Shown here: piece by piece, positions 57,836 to 64,000 of the stretch
Layout of the letters: every line of letters starts with the position of its first letter
How positions within the stretch are numbered: position 1 is the stretch's first letter
Source of the DNA: Streptomyces sp. V3I7
GTDB lineage: Bacteria; Actinomycetota; Actinomycetes; Streptomycetales; Streptomycetaceae
Reading direction: 5' to 3'
Assembly (NCBI RefSeq): GCF_030817495.1
Contig: NZ_JAUSZK010000001.1
Coordinates: 3,637,001 to 3,701,000 of the forward strand
Length of the DNA stretch: 64,000 nt
Translations under genes and position numbers: made by a program
Notes under the pieces: generated by a model
Seen by the model: the letters and a program-made list of their open reading frames with translations, nothing else
Database searches by the model: none
What the model was told of the DNA's origin: nothing

Positions 57836-58177
57836 GTGGACCTGTCCCTGTCGACCCGTACCGTCGGCGATCGTACGGTCGTCGAGGTCGGTGGCGAAAT
57901 CGACGTATATACCGCGCCCAAGCTGCGCGAGCAGCTGGTCGAGCTGGTGAACGACGGGAGTTTCCACCTCGTCGTCGACATGGAGGGCGTGGACTTCCTC
58001 GACTCCACCGGGCTCGGCGTGCTGGTCGGAGGCCTGAAGCGTGTGCGTGCCCATGAGGGTTCGCTGCGCCTGGTCTGCAACCAGGAGCGCATTCTCAAGA
58101 TCTTCCGTATCACCGGTCTCACCAAGGTGTTCCCGATCCACACCTCGGTCGACGAAGCGGTGGCGGCCACCGACTGA
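57836..58177 (+). CDS. bldG: Anti-sigma factor antagonist BldG
   Basis: 113 residues, [66 protein letters not shown]..., a STAS-domain SpoIIAA-like protein. Ser57 in DSTGLG is the phosphorylation switch. In S. coelicolor BldG is required for aerial hyphae and antibiotics; this sequence is, as I recall, almost identical. GTG start with GGAGG five bases before. An anti-sigma gene follows at 58336. Confidence 0.97.
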   Translation: MDLSLSTRTVGDRTVVEVGGEIDVYTAPKLREQLVELVNDGSFHLVVDMEGVDFLDSTGLGVLVGGLKRVRAHEGSLRLVCNQERILKIFRITGLTKVFPIHTSVDEAVAATD

Positions 58178-58335
58178 TCCGGACTGACCGACGGTCCCGG
58201 GCCACCGACCGGCCCGGGCCGTGGGCAGTTCGCGCTCCGAGGCGGGTACGCCGGGAGCGGAAGACGTTTCATCAGGGGGTCAGGGCGGTTGGTGCCTGGC
58301 CCTCGATCGCCCGACCGTAGTTCCGAGGGGGACGC

Positions 58336-58767
58336 ATGGCCACCGTCGAACTCCGTTTCAGCGCGCTGCCCGAGCACGTCAGGACCGCCCGGCTGGTGGC
58401 GGCGGCGGTGGCGCGCAGGGCCGGGGTGGACGAGGCCGTCCTCGACGAGGTCCGGCTCGCCGTCGGCGAGGCCTGTTCACGTGCCGTCGGGCTGCACCAG
58501 GGGGCCGGCATCACGGCCCCGGTGAAGGTGGCGCTGATCGAGGAGGAGAAGCAGTTCTCCATCGAGGTTGGCGACGAGGCGCCGCGTTCGGCCCCGGGTG
58601 ACCGGGTTCCGGGCTCCCCCGCCGACGACGCGGACGCCGAGGAGGACGAGATGGGCCTCGCGGTCATCAGCGGCCTCGTCGACGACGTGGAGGTCGCCGC
58701 CGGGGAGCACGGCGGACTGATCCGTATGACCTGGCCGACCACCCCGCCGACCATGACCCTCGGCTGA
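58336..58767 (+). CDS. Anti-sigma factor (RsbW-like HATPase) paired with BldG
   Basis: 143 residues. An RsbW/SpoIIAB-type kinase fold with N box LDEVRLAVGEACSRAVG and a later EEDEMGLAVISGLVDDVEV (lid/G box region). It is expected to bind and phosphorylate BldG and to hold a sigma factor. The start MATVELRFSALPEHVRTARL follows GAGGGGGAC. An extra acidic insert DADAEEDE lies between the boxes. Same transcription unit as bldG, as in S. coelicolor. Confidence 0.88.
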   Translation: MATVELRFSALPEHVRTARLVAAAVARRAGVDEAVLDEVRLAVGEACSRAVGLHQGAGITAPVKVALIEEEKQFSIEVGDEAPRSAPGDRVPGSPADDADAEEDEMGLAVISGLVDDVEVAAGEHGGLIRMTWPTTPPTMTLG

Positions 58768-58807
58768 CCGGCCGGCTCCGCTCCGCTTCACCTGTCCTCG
58801 GACATCC

Positions 58808-58834
58808 AAAGGGCCCTGCTCAGCGGGGCCCTTT
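58808..58834. terminator. Terminator of the bldG unit
   Basis: Perfect stem AAAGGGCCC (58808-58816) / GGGCCCTTT (58826-58834) followed by TGTTG, about 40 bp past the anti-sigma stop codon. Confidence 0.85.
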
Positions 58835-59084
58835 GTGTTGCTGTCCGATAATCGACACCATGAGTGAAAGAATTCACGACCAGAGGCCTGTCATTTGATC
58901 AAGCGTCAATGTGGGCGTCAATGCCTTTGGGGCATTACCGCTTTCGGGTTGCATGGCGTGACGTCGATCATTTGCTGAAGAGCGACTGAAGACCGATTCC
59001 GTTCACCGCGCTCTGTTTTGATCAGGTTCTGCTACCTAGAATCCGTCCACATCTTGAGCTCAGCCCAAGCGTCAAGGAGGACGA
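58835..59084 (+). promoter_or_regulatory. hppA promoter region
   Basis: 250 bp of lower GC without a gene. TAGAAT (59037-59042) is a good -10 box; CTGTTT (59013-59018) lies 18 bp upstream as a weak -35. AAGGAGGACGA directly before the hppA start is a near-perfect ribosome site. The palindrome-like TTGATCA is present near 58894 and 59017. Confidence 0.5.
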
Positions 59085-61490
59085 ATGGCGGGGCTTTCTA
59101 CCCCTCATCAGTTGGGCCACACCACAACCTTCGCAGCCGCGGTCCTGACCGAGGACAACCGCATCCTGGTCGCGGTCATCGCGGTCGTCGCGCTGGCGGC
59201 ACTCGTGGTCGCCGGGATCCTGGTGCGCCAGGTACTCGCGGCGGGCGAGGGCACCGACAGCATGAAGAAGATCGCGGCAGCGGTCCAGGAAGGTGCGAAC
59301 GCCTATCTGGCCCGGCAGTTGCGCACGCTCGGCGTATTCGCCGTCATCGTGTTCTTCCTGCTCCTGCTGCTGCCCGCGGACGACTGGAATCAGCGCGCCG
59401 GACGATCGGTGTTCTTTCTGATCGGCGCGGTGTTCTCGGCGGCCACCGGTTATATCGGCATGTGGCTCGCCGTACGCAGTAACGTGCGCGTCGCCGCGGC
59501 GGCCCGGGAAGCCACCCCGGGGGCGGGAGAACCGGAAAAGGATCTCACCGCCGTCTCGCACAAAGCCATGAAGATCGCTTTCCGCACGGGCGGCGTCGTC
59601 GGCATGTTCACGGTGGGGCTCGGCCTGCTGGGCGCCTCCTGTGTGGTGCTGGTGTACGCGGCCGACGCGCCGAAGGTGCTCGAGGGCTTCGGCCTCGGGG
59701 CCGCCCTGATCGCGATGTTCATGCGTGTGGGCGGCGGCATCTTCACCAAGGCCGCCGACGTCGGTGCCGACCTGGTCGGCAAGGTCGAGCAGGGCATTCC
59801 GGAGGACGATCCGCGCAATGCCGCGACCATCGCCGACAACGTGGGCGACAACGTCGGCGACTGCGCCGGTATGGCGGCCGACCTGTTCGAGTCGTACGCC
59901 GTGACCCTGGTCGCCGCGCTGATCCTCGGCAAGGCGGCCTTCGGCGACTCCGGACTCGCCTTCCCGCTGCTGGTGCCGGCGATCGGGGTGCTCACCGCCA
60001 TGATCGGCATCTTCGCGGTGGCGCCGCGCCGGTCCGACCGCAGCGGCATGAGCGCGATCAACCGCGGCTTCTTCATCTCCGCGGTGATCTCGCTCGTGCT
60101 CGTGGCGGTCGCGGTCTACCTCTACCTGCCCGCGAAGTACGCGGACCTCGCGGGCGTCACCGACGCGGCGATCAAGGCCAAGGACGGCGACCCGCGGATC
60201 CTCGCGCTCGTCGCGGTGGCCATCGGCATCCTGCTCGCCGCGGTCATCCAGCAGCTGACCGGCTACTTCACCGAGACCAACCGCCGCCCGGTACGGGACA
60301 TCGGCAAGACCTCCCTCACGGGTCCGGCCACCGTCATCCTGTCCGGCATCTCGTTGGGCCTCGAATCTGCCGTCTACACCGCGCTGCTGATCGGCCTCGG
60401 CGTGTACGGCGCGTTCCTGCTCGGCGGTACGTCGATCATGCTCGCGCTCTTCGCGGTGGCGCTGGCCGGCACCGGCCTGCTCACCACGGTCGGTGTGATC
60501 GTCGCCATGGACACCTTCGGTCCCGTCGCCGACAACGCGCAGGGCATCGCCGAGATGTCCGGCGACGTCCAGGGCGCGGGCGCGCAGGTGCTCACCAACC
60601 TGGACGCGGTCGGCAACACCACCAAGGCCATCACCAAGGGCATCGCCATCGCCACGGCCGTCCTCGCGGCGTCGGCGCTCTTCGGGTCGTACCGCGACGC
60701 GATCACCACCGGAGCGCACGAGGTCGGCGAGAAACTCTCCGGGCAGGGCGCGCCGATGAGCCTGATGATGGACATCTCGCAGCCCAACAACCTCGTCGGT
60801 CTGATCGCGGGCGCGGCGGTCGTCTTCCTCTTCTCCGGACTCGCCATCAACGCCGTGTCCCGGTCGGCGGGTTCCGTGGTGTTCGAGGTGCGGCGGCAGT
60901 TCCGCGAGCACCCCGGGATCATGGACTACACCGAGAAGCCCGAGTACGGCAGGGTCGTCGACATCTGCACCAAGGACGCCCTGCGGGAGCTGGCCACGCC
61001 GGGTCTGCTCGCCGTGATGGCGCCGATCTTCATCGGCTTCACGCTCGGCGTCGGCGCGCTCGGCGCGTACCTCGCGGGCGCGATCGGTGCGGGCACGCTG
61101 ATGGCCGTGTTCCTCGCGAACTCCGGTGGTGCCTGGGACAACGCCAAGAAGCTCGTCGAGGACGGCCACCACGGCGGCAAGGGAAGCGAGGCGCACGCGG
61201 CCACGGTGATCGGCGACACGGTCGGCGACCCCTTCAAGGACACCGCCGGTCCGGCGATCAACCCGCTGCTGAAGGTCATGAACCTGGTGTCGCTGCTCAT
61301 CGCGCCCGCGGTCATCAAGTTCTCCTACGGCGACGACAAGAGCATCGGCGTACGCATCCTGATCGCGGTCGTCGCACTGCTCGTCATCGTCACGTCGGTG
61401 TACGTCTCCAAGCGCCGCGGCATCGCCATGGGCGACGACGAGAACGCCGAGCGGTCGTCCAAGTCGGCCGATCCCGCGGTGGTTTCGTAG
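59085..61490 (+). CDS. hppA: H+-translocating membrane pyrophosphatase, K+-independent type
   Basis: 801 residues with about 16 hydrophobic segments. The pyrophosphate-binding signature DVGADLVGKVEQGIPEDDPRNAATIADNVGDNVGDCAGMAADLFE is present, as are the second acidic motif (DNAQGIAEMSGD) and DTVGDPFKDTAGPAINPLLKVMNLVSLL. The residue in GNTTKAITKG is Lys rather than Ala, the mark of the K+-independent subfamily. It pumps protons using pyrophosphate hydrolysis. Optimal RBS, so probably highly translated. Confidence 0.95.
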   Translation: MAGLSTPHQLGHTTTFAAAVLTEDNRILVAVIAVVALAALVVAGILVRQVLAAGEGTDSMKKIAAAVQEGANAYLARQLRTLGVFAVIVFFLLLLLPADDWNQRAGRSVFFLIGAVFSAATGYIGMWLAVRSNVRVAAAAREATPGAGEPEKDLTAVSHKAMKIAFRTGGVVGMFTVGLGLLGASCVVLVYAADAPKVLEGFGLGAALIAMFMRVGGGIFTKAADVGADLVGKVEQGIPEDDPRNAATIADNVGDNVGDCAGMAADLFESYAVTLVAALILGKAAFGDSGLAFPLLVPAIGVLTAMIGIFAVAPRRSDRSGMSAINRGFFISAVISLVLVAVAVYLYLPAKYADLAGVTDAAIKAKDGDPRILALVAVAIGILLAAVIQQLTGYFTETNRRPVRDIGKTSLTGPATVILSGISLGLESAVYTALLIGLGVYGAFLLGGTSIMLALFAVALAGTGLLTTVGVIVAMDTFGPVADNAQGIAEMSGDVQGAGAQVLTNLDAVGNTTKAITKGIAIATAVLAASALFGSYRDAITTGAHEVGEKLSGQGAPMSLMMDISQPNNLVGLIAGAAVVFLFSGLAINAVSRSAGSVVFEVRRQFREHPGIMDYTEKPEYGRVVDICTKDALRELATPGLLAVMAPIFIGFTLGVGALGAYLAGAIGAGTLMAVFLANSGGAWDNAKKLVEDGHHGGKGSEAHAATVIGDTVGDPFKDTAGPAINPLLKVMNLVSLLIAPAVIKFSYGDDKSIGVRILIAVVALLVIVTSVYVSKRRGIAMGDDENAERSSKSADPAVVS

Positions 61491-61512
61491 GCCGTCTTAT
61501 GACGGTCCGTTC

Positions 61513-61556
61513 AACGGGCGGGCGGGTGGCGCGGGTTGACGCGCCGTCCGCCCGTT
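61513..61556 (+). terminator. Terminator after hppA
   Basis: AACGGGCGG (61513-61521) pairs with CCGCCCGTT (61548-61556), with extra pairing GGCGCG/GACGCGCC inside, 23 bp after the hppA stop. Confidence 0.75.
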
Positions 61557-61702
61557 CGTCTGTGCGCACCTCTGCACCGTGAGCCTTCTCTCTCTTGGTG
61601 CAAATGGCGCCAAAAGCTGAATTAAAGGATGTTCCTCATGCAGGTGTCCCCCATACGGCGTGTAGATTCCGTGGGCCGAGAGCCACGGAAGGGACCGATC
61701 CG

Positions 61703-62272
61703 GTGAACAAGAACCTCGCGGCCGCGCTGTCCGGCGGTGCGGTACTGGTGCTGGCGCTGACGGGTTGCAGCAGCGACAGTGACAACAACGCCAAGCTCGA
61801 CGCCTGGGCCAAGAAGGTCTGCAACGCGGTACAGCCGCAGGCGAAGAAGATCGCGGCCGCCAACGCCGCGATCCAGAAGCAGACCTCGGACAACAGCGCG
61901 CCCGCGGATGTGAAGAAGACCGACGCGAAGGCCTTCCAGGACATGTCGGACGCCTACAAGGCGATCGGCGCCGCGGTGAAGTCGGCCGGCGCGCCCGAGG
62001 TCGACAAGGGCCGGACGAAGCAGCAGGACGCCGTCAAGGAGCTCGACGGCATCTCGACGCAGTACGCCGCGCTGAAGAAGCAGGTCGACAAGCTCGACAC
62101 CAAGGACCAGGCGAAGTTCGCCGCCGGCCTCAAGGACATCGCGACCCGGCTGGACAAGCTGAGCCAGACGGGCAACAACGCGCTGAAGAGCCTGGAGGAG
62201 GGCGAGGTCGGCCAGGCGATGGCCAAGCAGGCGAGCTGCAAGTCGGCGAGCTCGGCGACGTCGTCCTCGTGA
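61703..62272 (+). CDS. Small secreted lipoprotein
   Basis: 189 residues from a GTG at 61703. Signal peptide VNKNLAAALSGGAVLVLA with lipobox LTGC, then a helical extracellular domain (KLDAWAKKVCNAVQPQAKKIAAANAAIQKQ ... KQVDKLDTKDQAKFAAGLKDIATRLDKLSQTGNNALKSLEEGEVGQAMAKQASCKS) with two Cys that may bond. Heptad-like spacing suggests a coiled-coil bundle. Streptomyces genomes place it between hppA and the methyltransferase; function unknown. Confidence 0.85.
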   Translation: MNKNLAAALSGGAVLVLALTGCSSDSDNNAKLDAWAKKVCNAVQPQAKKIAAANAAIQKQTSDNSAPADVKKTDAKAFQDMSDAYKAIGAAVKSAGAPEVDKGRTKQQDAVKELDGISTQYAALKKQVDKLDTKDQAKFAAGLKDIATRLDKLSQTGNNALKSLEEGEVGQAMAKQASCKSASSATSSS

Positions 62273-62301
62273 CCCGGCCCGACCGCACGCGGTCATGACC
62301 G

Positions 62302-62350
62302 ACGCGGCACGCGCGCGGGAGAGTCACGCTCTCCCGCGCGCGTGCCGCGT
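62302..62350. terminator. Very long perfect hairpin
   Basis: A 22-bp perfect stem (62302-62323 with 62329-62350) around a 5-nt loop TCACG, of GCGC-rich sequence such as GCACGCGCGCGGGAGAG. It lies 30 bp after the lipoprotein stop and about 50 bp before the methyltransferase start, and works equally on both strands. Confidence 0.8.
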
Positions 62351-62398
62351 TCGGTACCGCGTGCGGGGGTACGTGCGTTGTCGGTGCGAGCGGACACA

Positions 62399-63928
62399 AT
62401 GGGAGGCGTGAGTAACGCCACCCGGTCCCCCCTGCCGTCCTCCGACCGCCCCGATGTCGCCGCCCGGCTGCGCGAGGCGCTGCTCGGCGCCTCCTTCACC
62501 GCCGACGGGCTGCTCGAACTGCTCGGCGCCCCCGCCTACGCGGCGCTCGCCCGCAGCGAGACCGTGCCCGCGCTCCGGGCCACCCGCGGGGACACGCCGT
62601 TGGAGGCGCTCGTACGGCTGTTTCTCCTCCAGCAGCCCGTCGCCCACGCGCGCGTGGCGGAGATCCTGCCCGTCGAGGAGTGCCTGGAGGCCGGCTGGCT
62701 GGTGCGCGCCGACGGCGACGAGGTCGCCGCGACGGTGGACGTACGGCCGTACGGCGAGCCCGGCGGCGAGGACTGGTACATCGTGTCGGACCTCGGGTGC
62801 GCGGTCGGCGGCGCGGGCGGCATCGGCCAGGACGACGAGGACGTCGTCCTCGGCGTCGGCGGAGCCTCCACCACTCTCGCGGGCGTCACCGTCCGCACCC
62901 CCGTCGCCTCGGCGCTGGACCTCGGCGCCGGCTCCGGCATCCAGGCGCTGCACGCCACCCAGCACGCCACGCGCGTGACGGCCACCGACCTCAACCCGCG
63001 TGCGCTGCACATCACCGCCCTCACGCTCGCCCTGTCCGGCGCGCCCGCGGCCGAGCTGCGCGAGGGCTCGCTGTTCGAGCCCGTCAAGGACGACGAGACG
63101 TTCGACCTGATCGTGTCGAACCCGCCCTTCGTGATCTCCCCGCGCGCCCGTCTGACGTACCGCGACGGCGGCCTGGGCGGCGACGATCTGTGCCGCTCGC
63201 TCGTCCAGGAGGCGGGAGCCCGGCTGAACGAGGGCGGGTTCGCGCAGTTCCTCGCCAACTGGCAGCACGTGGAGGGCGAGGACTGGCAGGACAGGATCAG
63301 GTCCTGGATCCCCCGCGGGTGCGACGCCTGGGTCGTGCAGCGCGAGGTGCAGGACGTCACGCAGTACGCCGAGCTGTGGCTGCGCGACGCCGGTGACCAC
63401 CGGTCGGGCCGGACCGAGTACCAGGCGCGGTACGACGCGTGGCTCGACGAGTTCGAGGCGCGCAAGGTCAAGGCGGTGGGCTTCGGCTGGATCACGCTGC
63501 GCAGGACCGGCGCCGAGGAGCCGTCGATCACCGTGGAGGAGTGGCCGCATCCGATCGAACAGCCGCTTGGCGACACGGTCCGGGCGCACTTCGCCCGCCT
63601 CGACTACCTGCGTGAGCACGACGACGCGGCGCTGCTCGACGCCCACTTCAAGCTCGCCCCCGAGGTCGTCCAGGAGCAGGTCGGACTGCCCGGCGCCGAG
63701 GACCCGGAGCACGTCGTGCTGCGCCAGAACCGCGGGATGCGCCGCGCCACCCGGGTGGACACGGTCGGCGCCGGTTTCGCGGGTGTGTGCGACGGCACAC
63801 TGAGCGCGGGGCGGATCCTGGACGCCATCGCCCAGCTGGTGGGCGAGGACCCGGTGGTGCTGCGCGACCGTACGCCCGCGCAGATCCGGCTGCTGGTGGA
63901 GCAGGGCTTCCTGGAGCCGGTCGGCTGA
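62399..63928 (+). CDS. SAM-dependent methyltransferase (HemK/PrmC-like core)
   Basis: 509 residues. The SAM site is ALDLGAGSGIQALHA and the substrate loop is DLIVSNPPFVIS (NPPF, as in N5-glutamine and N6-adenine methyltransferases). An N-terminal helical domain (about 160 residues) and a C-terminal domain flank the core, a plan usual for this actinobacterial family. Start uncertain: ATG 62399 or GTG 62408 (MGGVSNATRSP), the latter having a GGGAGG only one base away. Substrate unknown. Confidence 0.82.
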   Translation: MGGVSNATRSPLPSSDRPDVAARLREALLGASFTADGLLELLGAPAYAALARSETVPALRATRGDTPLEALVRLFLLQQPVAHARVAEILPVEECLEAGWLVRADGDEVAATVDVRPYGEPGGEDWYIVSDLGCAVGGAGGIGQDDEDVVLGVGGASTTLAGVTVRTPVASALDLGAGSGIQALHATQHATRVTATDLNPRALHITALTLALSGAPAAELREGSLFEPVKDDETFDLIVSNPPFVISPRARLTYRDGGLGGDDLCRSLVQEAGARLNEGGFAQFLANWQHVEGEDWQDRIRSWIPRGCDAWVVQREVQDVTQYAELWLRDAGDHRSGRTEYQARYDAWLDEFEARKVKAVGFGWITLRRTGAEEPSITVEEWPHPIEQPLGDTVRAHFARLDYLREHDDAALLDAHFKLAPEVVQEQVGLPGAEDPEHVVLRQNRGMRRATRVDTVGAGFAGVCDGTLSAGRILDAIAQLVGEDPVVLRDRTPAQIRLLVEQGFLEPVG

Positions 63929-64000
63929 GCGGAGCCGCGCCCACACTCCGCACGGTCACGGCGGACGCCGGACGCACGGACACGGCGAACGCCGGTCGCA

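Noticed and set aside
59022..61196. 724-codon minus-strand frame opposite hppA
   Set aside because: His/Asp/Arg-rich mirror of a highly conserved membrane pyrophosphatase.

Overview
This is a window of a Streptomyces chromosome: very high GC, many GTG starts, ATGA/GTGA gene overlaps, and a bldG homologue. The host gene order (nhaA, acsA, SulP-carbonic anhydrase, lipoprotein, MinD/CooC-like ATPase, Fic-like protein, small RNA, HAD hydrolase, tad operon, DEAD helicase, bldG, anti-sigma factor, H+-pyrophosphatase, lipoprotein, methyltransferase) matches, as I remember it, the S. coelicolor block around SCO3545-SCO3564. I could not align it here. The host segments are 1-12641 and 51972-64000.

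The host left arm (1-12641) holds transport, acetate activation and bicarbonate genes, then an intergenic stretch with a 220-bp MITE-like repeat and a probable structured RNA. The RNA lies where I remember the Streptomyces 6S RNA, scr3559. Next come a HAD-IB hydrolase and the start of a tad (type IV-c pilus/secretion) operon: cpaE and the 5' half of cpaF. The host right arm (51972-64000) resumes with the 3' half of cpaF, tadB, tadC, a DUF4244 pilin, tadE, a second TadE-like protein, a convergent DEAD-box helicase, bldG with an anti-sigma partner, hppA, a lipoprotein and a methyltransferase.

Between the arms sits a 39.3-kb prophage (12642-51971). It is inserted inside the lysine codon of the Walker A motif of cpaF. 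Joining host bases ...12643 to 51972... restores one frame of 433 codons. The large serine integrase gene starts 16 bp inside the right end. The two ends carry a perfect 13-bp inverted repeat that lies symmetrically around a shared AA dinucleotide when attP is rebuilt (17 bp, AA, 17 bp).

From left to right the prophage has: a small inward gene; a cargo module (unknown 359-aa protein, Nudix hydrolase, Zn-ribbon protein, degenerate HATPase-like protein) divergent from a GntR regulator, with repeated operator sites; a lysis cassette (collagen-like membrane protein, coiled-coil membrane protein, holin, amidase endolysin); tail genes with a programmed -1 frameshift; head genes of HK97 type (capsid, protease, portal, terminase, HNH nuclease); and a lipoprotein. 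Then comes a block more typical of actinobacterial integrative conjugative elements: HTH protein, FtsK/TraB-like translocase and small membrane 'spread'-like proteins. A replication block follows (SSB, prim-pol/DUF3987 protein) with many small Zn-binding or DUF6907-like proteins, then two divergent HTH regulators and the integrase. Nearly everything reads leftward.

The most notable points are the insertion at a catalytic codon of the tad motor, which is repairable by excision, and the phage/conjugative-element hybrid gene content. No CRISPR array, rRNA or tRNA was seen.
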